Origin: DATFVA01 sp963811905
GTDB lineage: Bacteria > Bacteroidota > Ignavibacteria > Ignavibacteriales > Ignavibacteriaceae
DNA: 64,000 bases
NCBI GenBank assembly: GCA_963811905.1
Contig: CAWETK010000017.1
Span: forward strand, 124,001-188,000
Reading direction: 5' to 3'
Shown here: positions 42,383 through 50,333 of the stretch, piece after piece
Layout: each line of letters starts with the position of its first letter
Numbering within the stretch: position 1 is the stretch's first letter
Notes under the pieces: generated by a model
Told to the model about the DNA's origin: nothing
The model's database searches: none
What the model saw: the letters and a program-made list of their open reading frames with translations, nothing else
Program-made: the position numbers and the translations under genes

Positions 42383-43033
42383 TCAGTCGATTGTCAGTTC
42401 AACCGATTTATATTTAGTTTTTAGTTCAGTCAGGATCTCTTCAACCGCATCCTCATCAGCCTGGAAGCGGATCAGAACTTCACGGAAGCCTTCCTGAACA
42501 CCTTCATGAGTCGTCAGGATACTGTTGTACTTGAAGTCGTGCTTCCTCATAATATCCATTACCTCTTTTATAGAACCGGGAATATCAGGGATAACAATTG
42601 AAATCCTGTTAGCGGCGATACGTGCACCCGTTATATTTATTAAGGCTTTAAACACATCCTGCTCTGTTAATATTCCGGCAAGCTTTCCTTCCTTATCGAT
42701 TACAGGAAGTCCGCCGATCTTATTATCGAACATCAGGATTGCTGCCCGTTCAATTGTTGTATCCGGAGAAACTGTTACAGGATTTTTCGTCATAATACTT
42801 TTTACTATGATCTTCGACATCAGGTAATGAAGTTCCCAGATATCAAGGGAAGTTGCTTTTGAAGGTGAGGCTTCTTTAAGATCCCTGTCGGAGATTATTC
42901 CTGCTAATTTTCCTTTCTTAAGCACAGGCAGTCTCCTGATTTTATGCTGCTTAAGAAGATTTATCGCTTCCGAGAGAGATGCATTTTCATCTACCACAAT
43001 CGGATCTTTTGACATCCACTTACGGACTATCAT
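42383..43033 (-). CDS. CBS-pair and ACT domain regulatory protein (AcuB-like)
   Basis: 216 residues. CBS1 (1-60, RKWMSKDPIVVDENASLSEA), CBS2 (75-135, IMTKNPVTVSPDTTIERAA) and a C-terminal ACT-like domain (145-216, NRISIVIPDIPGSIKEVMDI). CBS pairs bind adenosyl ligands, ACT domains bind amino acids. It starts 15 bases after livF and is probably the last gene of the porin-liv operon, so it may sense the imported amino acid. AcuB-type acetoin function is not supported by context. Confidence 0.82.
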   Translation of the reverse strand: MIVRKWMSKDPIVVDENASLSEAINLLKQHKIRRLPVLKKGKLAGIISDRDLKEASPSKATSLDIWELHYLMSKIIVKSIMTKNPVTVSPDTTIERAAILMFDNKIGGLPVIDKEGKLAGILTEQDVFKALINITGARIAANRISIVIPDIPGSIKEVMDIMRKHDFKYNSILTTHEGVQEGFREVLIRFQADEDAVEEILTELKTKYKSVELTID

Positions 43034-43048
43034 TTTATCACCTTCAGA

Positions 43049-43753
43049 TTAAATTCCCAAATAAGCTGATTTAACATGCTCATTATTAAGAAGCTCCTGC
43101 CCGGTTCCGCTTATGGATATCTTCCCGTTCTCAAGAACATAAGCACGGGTGCAGAACTTCAGCGTCGTCTGAACATTCTGCTCGACAAGAAGAATGGTCA
43201 TTCCTTTTTTATTTATATCCCGAACTATTTCAAAAATACTCTGAACAAGAACAGGCGCAAGCCCCAGGCTTGGTTCATCAAGCATAAGCAGTTTGGGAAG
43301 CGACATTAAACCTCGTGCAATAGCAGCCATCTGCTGTTCACCGCCGCTCAGTGTCCCGGTAAGTTGTTTCCTGCGTTCTTTTAAGCGGGGGAATAATGTA
43401 TAGCATTCTTCGAGTGTATTCATTCGCTCTTTTTTAGCTTTGCCATGAAGAGAACCCATAAATAAATTTTCTTCCACAGTCATTTCATTAAATAATCTTC
43501 TTCCCTCAGGACAATGGACCACCCCTTCCTTAATTATTTCTTCGGGAGATACCTGTGTCAGTGATTTTCCGTTGAATTCAATTGATCCCGAATTCAGCCT
43601 GTTTAAACCCGAAATAGTTTTCAGCGTTGAAGATTTCCCGGCACCATTGGCCCCAACAAGTACTACAATTTCTCCTTCAGTAACTTCAAAAGAAACATCC
43701 CACAGAACCTGCATGTCGCCGTAACCCATATTCAGGTTTTTAACACTAAGCAT
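43049..43753 (-). CDS. livF: Branched-chain amino acid ABC transporter ATPase LivF
   Basis: 234 residues from ATG 43753 (MLSVKNLNMGYGDMQVLWDV), overlapping the livG stop by 8 bp; a longer start at 43795 lies deep in livG. Walker A GANGAGKSST, signature LSGGEQQMAAI, Walker B KLLMLDEPSLGL, H-loop LLVEQN. The YCEEL-type Leu/Gly-rich end fits LivF. With LivG it energises the LivH-LivM permease. Confidence 0.95.
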   Translation of the reverse strand: MLSVKNLNMGYGDMQVLWDVSFEVTEGEIVVLVGANGAGKSSTLKTISGLNRLNSGSIEFNGKSLTQVSPEEIIKEGVVHCPEGRRLFNEMTVEENLFMGSLHGKAKKERMNTLEECYTLFPRLKERRKQLTGTLSGGEQQMAAIARGLMSLPKLLMLDEPSLGLAPVLVQSIFEIVRDINKKGMTILLVEQNVQTTLKFCTRAYVLENGKISISGTGQELLNNEHVKSAYLGI

Positions 43754-44486
43754 TATTATTTTCTCCGGCATAATCTGAACCGAGGTATGCTTCAATCACA
43801 GTGGGATCTTTTGCGACTTCCAGGGGAGTTCCCTGGGCTATTGTCGCTCCGTATGCTATGGCGTGAATTCTGTCGCTTATACTCATTATTACTTTCATAA
43901 TATGTTCTACTATTATTACCGTAATACCAAGCTCGCTCCTGATTTTTTTTATAATGTCTATAGCCTCATCCAGTTCATACGGATTCAATCCTGCAGCAGT
44001 TTCATCAAGCAGAAGAAGGAATGGTCTTGTGGCAAGTGCCCTGGCTATCTCAAGTCTTTTTCTTCCAGCAATAGGTAAACCTCCTGCTTTAACATCACTG
44101 AGGTTATCAAGCTTGCAGAATTCAAGGACTTCAGCTGCCGCCTGTCTTGCCCCGGCAAAAGTAGATTCACGTGCAAAGGCTGCTGCCATTACATTTTCTT
44201 CTACAGTCAATCGTTTTAACGGCTTCACTACCTGGAATGTTCTGCCGATACCCAGCCGGGCAATTTCAAAAGTTTTCTTATTGGTGATATCCTGTCCTTT
44301 GAAATATATTTTACCTGAAGTAACAGAATAATACTGACTTATCATATTGAAGATGGTAGTCTTTCCGCTTCCGTTAGGCCCGATCAAACCAAATATTTCG
44401 CCTTCCTGAACCTCAAATGAAACATCATTGACGGCAGTCAGACCGCCGAATATTTTTGTCAGGTTGGATATGGTCAATGCACTCAT
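43746..44486 (-). CDS. livG: Branched-chain amino acid ABC transporter ATPase LivG
   Basis: 246 residues. Walker A GPNGSGKTTIF, Q-loop region QYYSVTSG, then IGRTFQVVKPLKRLTVEENV typical of LivG, Walker B PFLLLLDETAAGLNPYE, and VIVEHIMKVIMSISDRI. The ABC signature AGGLPIAGRKRLEIARAL is slightly divergent, as is usual in LivG. Overlaps livM by four bases (ATGA). Confidence 0.95.
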   Translation of the reverse strand: MSALTISNLTKIFGGLTAVNDVSFEVQEGEIFGLIGPNGSGKTTIFNMISQYYSVTSGKIYFKGQDITNKKTFEIARLGIGRTFQVVKPLKRLTVEENVMAAAFARESTFAGARQAAAEVLEFCKLDNLSDVKAGGLPIAGRKRLEIARALATRPFLLLLDETAAGLNPYELDEAIDIIKKIRSELGITVIIVEHIMKVIMSISDRIHAIAYGATIAQGTPLEVAKDPTVIEAYLGSDYAGENNNA

Positions 44487-45481
44487 TCTTTCTCCTCTGC
44501 GCGCACGGTGCGGAACTTACGGGAAATCAGTTTCCAATCGCCCACAATTCCTCCGGCCATATAAAGGATGACAAAAATTACAAGGAGTCCGAACACAAGC
44601 GAATGGAACCTGGAGAGCCAATCAGGGGCAAGACCGAATATCGATGAGCGGAACAGCTCCTGCATAAAAACCATAACAATTGCACCGACAGCCGGTCCCC
44701 ATATTGTACCGACTCCTCCGATTATACCAACAAGTATTGTTATTATGGAAATATTGTGAAGAGAAAAAACAACTTCAGGATCGATAAAACCCATATAGAT
44801 CATATAAAATGCACCTGCCATTCCTGCCCAGAAAGTAGAAATCACAGTAGCAATGTTCTTATATTTTTTTGTATTTATCCCGAGTGCTTCAGCTGCATCC
44901 TGGTCCTCCCGGATAGAAAGGAAATAAAATCCTGCTTTGGTTTTCATAACCAATTTTACAGAAAACACAGCGCCAAGAGCAAGTATAAGTGCTATATAAT
45001 AATAGGGATATTTACTTACCCAGGTTGTCATATAAAGAATTCCGGTATGACCGTTTGTAAGCCATTCTTCTTCACCAAAAATTATTCTAAGAATTTCAGC
45101 CGTTGCGAGTGTACCGAGTGCAAAATATGGTCCTCTCAGCCTGAACACTACGATACCGAGAAGATAACCCAGGATCACTGCTGCTATCCCTCCTGTCAGA
45201 AGTCCCCACCAGGGGGATAAACCGAAATGGAGGAAAGGTATGGCGGCGGCATATGCCCCGACCCCGAAATAAGCTGCGTGTCCAAAGGATACAAGTCCTG
45301 TGTACCCCGCAAGAAGATTCCACGAACTGCCGAGGATTACCCACATCATTATAAATATTAATAATCCCTGGAAGTAGGGGGAAAAATCGAATATAACCGG
45401 TAAGATTAAAGATACGCCGATAATAATCCATTCGGTTCTGGTGATCTTAAATGCTCTGCCGGAAGCCTTCTCTTTCATCAT
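44483..45481 (-). CDS. livM: Branched-chain amino acid ABC permease LivM
   Basis: 332 residues, about 9-10 membrane segments. GLVSFGHAAYFGVGAYAAA near residue 60, the cytoplasmic loop RLRGPYFALGTLATAEILR and SIREDQDAAEALGINTKKYK are the conserved LivM coupling features. Pairs with LivH. Begins five bases after livH ends and overlaps livG by ATGA. Confidence 0.94.
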   Translation of the reverse strand: MMKEKASGRAFKITRTEWIIIGVSLILPVIFDFSPYFQGLLIFIMMWVILGSSWNLLAGYTGLVSFGHAAYFGVGAYAAAIPFLHFGLSPWWGLLTGGIAAVILGYLLGIVVFRLRGPYFALGTLATAEILRIIFGEEEWLTNGHTGILYMTTWVSKYPYYYIALILALGAVFSVKLVMKTKAGFYFLSIREDQDAAEALGINTKKYKNIATVISTFWAGMAGAFYMIYMGFIDPEVVFSLHNISIITILVGIIGGVGTIWGPAVGAIVMVFMQELFRSSIFGLAPDWLSRFHSLVFGLLVIFVILYMAGGIVGDWKLISRKFRTVRAEEKE

Positions 45482-45486
45482 GAATC

Positions 45487-46362
45487 CTAAATTTTAGTGA
45501 GCTGTTTTATTCCACCGGGCAGAAATACCAGTACAAGCAGAAAAATGACAAGACCGACAGCATCACGATAGCCCATACTCAGGTAAGTTGCTCCGAAAGT
45601 TTCTGCAATCCCGAGTACGAGTCCGCCTGCAATTGCACCTAATGGTGAACCGAGCCCGCCAAGTATTGTTATCACAAAAGCTTTAACCGTAAAAATGGGT
45701 CCGACATCAGGGAACAGGTAATATACGGGCAGAAGGAGAGTACCCGCAGCGGCGACCAATCCGCTGCCCAGCCCGTATGTTAGGATAGTTATTTTTTTCG
45801 CACTGATTCCCATTAAAGTTGCCGCATCCCTATCCTGTGCTGTTGCACGGATTGACCTTCCCAGATCAGTTTTAGTCAGTAAAATGAAAAGACCAATTGT
45901 TAAAACTATTGCAATCAGGAAAGCGATCACCAGCGGTACACTCAATGATATGTTGCCAAGGTGCCATGCTTCATCGGTGTAAGCTGTTCTAACCGAATGG
46001 TAATCGCTGGAGAAAATTGAACGGGCCAGTTCTACCAAAACCATTCCGATCCCTACCGTCATAAGGACCTGGTTTTCAGGAAGTATCGATTCCTTTTTGA
46101 TCAAAGGATAGAGGAGGTACCTGCTGATACCTTTTCCTAAAAAATAGACGGCGGGAATGGTAATAAAAATGGAGAGGTACGGATCCAGTCCCGCAAACTG
46201 CCACATAACCCAGGTGAGATACATTGCAACCATCATTATCTGGCCATGAGCCAGATTTATAATATTCAGAACACCCATAATCAGTGTCATACCTATGCCG
46301 ATAATAGCATAGAGACCGCCGATCAGGAGACCATAGATGAGCGACTGCAGTATAAGCTCCAT
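45487..46362 (-). CDS. livH: Branched-chain amino acid ABC permease LivH
   Basis: 291 residues with about eight membrane segments. GGLYAIIGIGMTLIMGVLNI and NLAHGQIMMVAMYLTW are the LivH opening, and SIRATAQDRDAATLMGISAKK is the coupling-helix loop. Five bases before livM. The transporter could handle branched-chain or aromatic amino acids or related carboxylates; specificity lies in the binding protein. Confidence 0.94.
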   Translation of the reverse strand: MELILQSLIYGLLIGGLYAIIGIGMTLIMGVLNIINLAHGQIMMVAMYLTWVMWQFAGLDPYLSIFITIPAVYFLGKGISRYLLYPLIKKESILPENQVLMTVGIGMVLVELARSIFSSDYHSVRTAYTDEAWHLGNISLSVPLVIAFLIAIVLTIGLFILLTKTDLGRSIRATAQDRDAATLMGISAKKITILTYGLGSGLVAAAGTLLLPVYYLFPDVGPIFTVKAFVITILGGLGSPLGAIAGGLVLGIAETFGATYLSMGYRDAVGLVIFLLVLVFLPGGIKQLTKI

Positions 46363-46398
46363 ACCTCTTCCTTATATAACTCTTTGAATTAACATCGA

Positions 46399-47634
46399 TT
46401 ACTTATTCCAGAGTGCATTCCAATCGACAGGATATTCAAAGTCCGCATTTGCCAGGTCTTTCGGCCATACAAGCTTCAGACTTCCGTCAATCCACTGAAC
46501 AACGTAAGTATCCATTTTATTCTGGTGGATCTTTGCGTCGTAAGAAGCGAACTTAACCGGTCCGAATACTGTCTGCATATCAACTTTATCGAGAGCTTTT
46601 TTCAATCCTTCACTCGAATAATCATCGGTATTTTTAAGTATTTCAGCTACTACCTGTCCTGTTGCATACGCTTCGGCCCCGTGATAATCGGGACCATCAC
46701 CGCCGTACTTCTTTATGTAGTTATCATAATATTCAGAAGCTCCCGGAATGGGAAGAGTCTGATGCCATAAAGTAGCCGATAGGACACCATTAGCGGCGTT
46801 GGCTGCATTATCCTTAAATGCGGGCATGGTAAATCCTGCCCCGGCACCAATATAAAGTTTCGGGGTGAAATTTATTTCACGTGCCTGTTTCATCAGCAAA
46901 GCCGCGTCCATAACATAAGATATCATGTATACCATATCCGGGTTAGCCTTCTTCGCATTCTGCAGCAAAGGTTTGAAGTCGACAGTTCCCGCCGAGTAAG
47001 ATTTCACATCAAGGACATTGATGCCGAGCTTTTCACAAGTCTTCTTAAACGACGCAGCTCCTTCAGTTCCGAAGGCTGTATTTTCGTGGATGATATATAC
47101 ACTGGAAGGATGAACAACCTGAGTAAGCATACTTTCAAGACCCGATGCATACTCGGAAACAGGGGGGTTCACACGGTAGATATAAAATTTATCTCCGTCA
47201 TTTGTTGTTAGGTTGAAAGATTCCGGTTCGGTAATCTTATCAACTGAGCCTGTGCATACAAGGAAAGGAACTCTGTTCTGCTGAGCTACTGCGCAGGCAG
47301 CAAATGTAACTGATGAACTGTAGCCGCCGGTAATCAACGGAACTTTATTCACATTGATCAATTTCTCAGCTCCGGCTCTTCCTACGTCCGGTTTTCCTGT
47401 ATCATCTTCATATACGAACTCGAGATTTCTTCCCTTTATTCCGCCGCCGGCATTTACTTTTTCCTTAATCATTTCATAAGAGTTTTTCTCCATCTCTCCG
47501 AAATTTGCCTGTGCGCCCGTAAGGGGAAGAAGAACGCCAATTTTAATAGGACCGGATTCCTTTTTCCCGCAGCTGCTGATCCCAACTGCCAGAACAGTTA
47601 TAAGGACACCGGTTAATAGTTTGAAAAATTTCAT
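46399..47634 (-). CDS. livJ: Branched-chain amino acid-type ABC binding lipoprotein
   Basis: 411 residues. Lipoprotein leader ending VGISSCGKKE (lipobox). Type I periplasmic-binding fold: IKIGVLLPLTGAQANFG, VNAGGGIKGRNLEFVYEDD, LITGGYSSSVTFAACAVAQQ and GTEGAASFKKTCEKLGI. The ligand could be branched-chain or aromatic amino acids, or a dicarboxylate/amide; the motifs do not decide. First cytoplasm-to-periplasm component of the liv operon, 24 bases after the porin gene. Confidence 0.92.
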   Translation of the reverse strand: MKFFKLLTGVLITVLAVGISSCGKKESGPIKIGVLLPLTGAQANFGEMEKNSYEMIKEKVNAGGGIKGRNLEFVYEDDTGKPDVGRAGAEKLINVNKVPLITGGYSSSVTFAACAVAQQNRVPFLVCTGSVDKITEPESFNLTTNDGDKFYIYRVNPPVSEYASGLESMLTQVVHPSSVYIIHENTAFGTEGAASFKKTCEKLGINVLDVKSYSAGTVDFKPLLQNAKKANPDMVYMISYVMDAALLMKQAREINFTPKLYIGAGAGFTMPAFKDNAANAANGVLSATLWHQTLPIPGASEYYDNYIKKYGGDGPDYHGAEAYATGQVVAEILKNTDDYSSEGLKKALDKVDMQTVFGPVKFASYDAKIHQNKMDTYVVQWIDGSLKLVWPKDLANADFEYPVDWNALWNK

Positions 47635-47658
47635 TATACCACCTTAAATTAATTCCGA

Positions 47659-48780
47659 TTATTTAAATGCCATTGAGAAAAGTAACTCAATTTTGTATCT
47701 CGTAAAGTCCTTTTTGAATCCTTCTGTGTCTACTTTTTCTGTAATACGTCTTACCCTTGGTGTCATTGTCAGAGAACCATGTTCTGAGGACATGATTGGG
47801 ATATTATAAAGCAGCCAGAGGTAAGTATAATTATGATCTACATCAACCATACCTGTTTCACCGGTAGGAACGTCTTTGTCTGTTCTCTTTGCTATATCAA
47901 ACCAGCCCTGAATTGAACCGAATCCCGGTTTAAATTCAGCTTTTATTCTGACGAGGAATGCATTATAATTTGCAGTACCTGATTCAGTTTGTGAGGAAGC
48001 TGCTCCATCTACAGCCAGCTTGAAACCGGAAAAGTCCGGCGTTCCAACATTAATTCCATAAGAAACAGGTTTAGGAACCGAATCGGATGCAACGCTGATA
48101 ATACCTATTGGCTGTATATTCCAACCGGCCACATTGATATCATAATCGGCGCCTACGGTGTATGAGTCCTTCTTATTCATCAGGTCATTTCCATTTACAT
48201 CTTCGGCATAACTTCCGTTATAGTCATTGCTGACGAAAAGATTTATCTTGCCGGGACCTGCCGCTAGGTAACCCGAAATTCCTGTCAGAGAATTCAGACG
48301 GTAAAGGGTAAACGGGATATCAACCAGTACATACGGCATATAATGAACGTCGAGTATTGGATTTGCAAGACCGCTTATAGGATATATACCTGCTTCAACG
48401 CCCCAGTTTTCCCTGTTGACTCCCAGGTAAAGCTGGGTAAAATTAACTGTGGGGCGGGCTAAAAGATCGTTTGAGCCCGGGATTATAGGTGCATTTGTGT
48501 AATTATCAAGACCGCTTTGCGCAGTATAAATATACCCGGCATAGTTATAATGCTCGAGTCTCATTTTACCAAAAAAACCATCGCCGATATCGGCGCTAAC
48601 ATTGAGGCCTGCCCTTAGCATGTAATAAAGGTCATCAGTGTAGCCCCCGTAGTCGCCGTTGTCTTTTATATCATCCCTTGCACGAACCTGTAAATCACCC
48701 GAGAGACTGATCTGTGCAAAAGAACTACCTGTCAACCCGAACACGAAACAAACAGATAGCAGAACAAATAATTTTTTCAT
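47659..48780 (-). CDS. Outer-membrane porin-like beta barrel
   Basis: 373 residues from ATG 48780, chosen because CAGGAGG stands directly in front and the protein then starts with a signal peptide (MKKLFVLLSVCFVFGLTGSS, AQ cleavage). The rest is alternating amphipathic strands (LQVRARDDIKDN, YYMLRAGLNVSAD, FFGKMRLEHYNYAG) with a C-terminal KIELLFSMAFK ending in an aromatic strand. First gene of the porin-liv operon, so it probably lets the transporter's substrate across the outer membrane. Confidence 0.82.
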   Translation of the reverse strand: MKKLFVLLSVCFVFGLTGSSFAQISLSGDLQVRARDDIKDNGDYGGYTDDLYYMLRAGLNVSADIGDGFFGKMRLEHYNYAGYIYTAQSGLDNYTNAPIIPGSNDLLARPTVNFTQLYLGVNRENWGVEAGIYPISGLANPILDVHYMPYVLVDIPFTLYRLNSLTGISGYLAAGPGKINLFVSNDYNGSYAEDVNGNDLMNKKDSYTVGADYDINVAGWNIQPIGIISVASDSVPKPVSYGINVGTPDFSGFKLAVDGAASSQTESGTANYNAFLVRIKAEFKPGFGSIQGWFDIAKRTDKDVPTGETGMVDVDHNYTYLWLLYNIPIMSSEHGSLTMTPRVRRITEKVDTEGFKKDFTRYKIELLFSMAFK

Positions 48781-48834
48781 GTTTCCTCCTGAAATATGTT
48801 TAACTTCGAAATAATCTTCGAATGCCGGCACAGT

Positions 48835-48850
48835 TTCAAACGAAATGCCA
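48835..48850 (-). promoter_or_regulatory. Candidate sigma-54 promoter of the porin-liv operon
   Basis: On the minus strand TGGCATTTCGTTTGAA: TGGCA at -24, correct spacing, TTGAA at -12 (TTGCA expected). The start would fall about 44 nt before the porin ATG. An NtrC-type activator is encoded directly upstream. Confidence 0.55.
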
Positions 48851-48921
48851 CCGGCCGGGAGGAGAAAGAGACTTATTTTGGAATATAAAACAGATTTATA
48901 TGCGGAGTTCGGATTTTACCT

Positions 48922-48956
48922 GGTGAAAGTTCGCCATAGTCCGGCTAAATTTCACC
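48922..48956. promoter_or_regulatory. 35-bp palindrome, candidate enhancer for the NtrC-type regulator
   Basis: Half-sites GGTGAAAGTTCGCC (48922-48935) and, inverted, GGTGAAATTTAGCC (complement of 48943-48956) with a 7-bp spacer; 11 of 14 positions agree. The centre is about 100 bp upstream of the sigma-54 -12 element. One half-site overlaps the last codons of the regulator gene. Confidence 0.6.
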
Positions 48957-50333
48957 ATTAGCGATATTGTACTTTTCCAGTTTATATCGCAATGTTTCGC
49001 GGGGAATCTTCAACAGACGTGCGGTTTGAGAGGTATTATTTCCACTCAGCTCGTATGCTTTTCTGATGAGATCGATTTCGGTTTCCCTGATAATTTCCTC
49101 AAAGGATGATCCTGTGAGGTTATCAAATTTATTGTCTTTAACTGATTCCTTGTTCAGGCTTGTAAGTTCCGCAGGTAAGTGAAATCCTTCAACTATGGGT
49201 TGTTTCTGCAGAATGCAGATCCTTTCGATGATATTCTTCAATTCCCTGATGTTCCCCGGCCAGTCGTATCTCAGCAGGAGTCTTTTAGCCTCATCCGAAA
49301 ATCCTGTAATTTTTTTGTTGAACTTCTTTGAAAAGACATCAAGGAAATGATTTGCAAGGAGGGTTATATCCTCTTCTCTTTCTTTTAATGGAGGCATTTC
49401 AATGCGGAGGACATTCAGGCGGTAGTAAAGATCCTCCCTGAAATTTTTATTTGCTATTGCATCCTTAAGGTTTTTATTTGTTGCAGCAATAATTTTAATA
49501 TCGGAGGTAATTTCTTTTGTTGAGCCGAGTCTCATAAACTTTTTGTTTTCAATTACACGCAGCAGCTTGGCCTGAAGCAGGGAACTCATCTCACCGATCT
49601 CATCAAGGAACAAAGTGCCGCCGTCAGCTTTTTCGAGAAGTCCGGCTTTATTGGATTTCGCATCGGTAAATGCACCTTTTTCGTATCCGAACAATTCGCT
49701 TTCGAGCAGGTTTTCCGGGATTGAAGCGCAATTAATCTCCACAAATTCCTTGTCTCTTCGGGTGCTCAGGTTGTGAAGTGCGGAAGCTACAAGCTCCTTA
49801 CCTGTGCCGCTCTGACCGGTGATTAAAACAGTTGCTGAGTCATGTTTGGCAAATTCAATAATCTGGTTCTTTATATTATTAATCTCAGCTGAATCTCCGA
49901 TTATGCTATCTATACTTTTTCCCAGGGATTTTTGTCCTATCAGTTCAGATACTGTTTTTTTCAGCGACTGTGTTTCGATAGCAAGCTTCGTAATAAGTTT
50001 AATTGCATCGGCCTTGAAAGGCTTTTTAATATAATCATAGGCTCCGAGTTTAATTGCCTCCACAGCCGATTCAACCGATGCAAATCCGGTCATAATAATA
50101 GTCAGTATTTCAGGCTGTAAATTTCTGATTTGCTTAAGGATATCTATGCCGCTCATATCGGGTAGGTTCAAATCGAGCAGAACAAGATCAATTTCTTCGT
50201 CTTTAATTGTTTTAAGGGCTGCTGCTCCTGATTCGTTCAGGATGACATGATAATTTTCTTCTGAAAGTATCTGCTCAAGACTAAGCCTGATAAACTCTTC
50301 ATCATCTACTATCAGGATTGTTTTCGAACTCAT
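48945..50333 (-). CDS. NtrC-family sigma-54-dependent response regulator
   Basis: 462 residues. Receiver with acidic pair in LIVDDEEFIRLSL and phospho-Asp in LVLLDLNLPDM. AAA+ domain with TGQSGTGKELVA (Walker A), GAFTDA (GAFTGA variant with Asp for Gly), LFLDEIGEM (Walker B) and arginine-finger FREDLYYRLNVL. Fis HTH at the end: NNTSQTARLLKIPRETLRYKL. The GAFTDA variation is at the sigma-54 contact loop and is unusual but seen in some activators. Its start overlaps the kinase stop by one base, so it is the cognate regulator; targets are probably the porin-liv operon. Confidence 0.93.
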   Translation of the reverse strand: MSSKTILIVDDEEFIRLSLEQILSEENYHVILNESGAAALKTIKDEEIDLVLLDLNLPDMSGIDILKQIRNLQPEILTIIMTGFASVESAVEAIKLGAYDYIKKPFKADAIKLITKLAIETQSLKKTVSELIGQKSLGKSIDSIIGDSAEINNIKNQIIEFAKHDSATVLITGQSGTGKELVASALHNLSTRRDKEFVEINCASIPENLLESELFGYEKGAFTDAKSNKAGLLEKADGGTLFLDEIGEMSSLLQAKLLRVIENKKFMRLGSTKEITSDIKIIAATNKNLKDAIANKNFREDLYYRLNVLRIEMPPLKEREEDITLLANHFLDVFSKKFNKKITGFSDEAKRLLLRYDWPGNIRELKNIIERICILQKQPIVEGFHLPAELTSLNKESVKDNKFDNLTGSSFEEIIRETEIDLIRKAYELSGNNTSQTARLLKIPRETLRYKLEKYNIANGEI

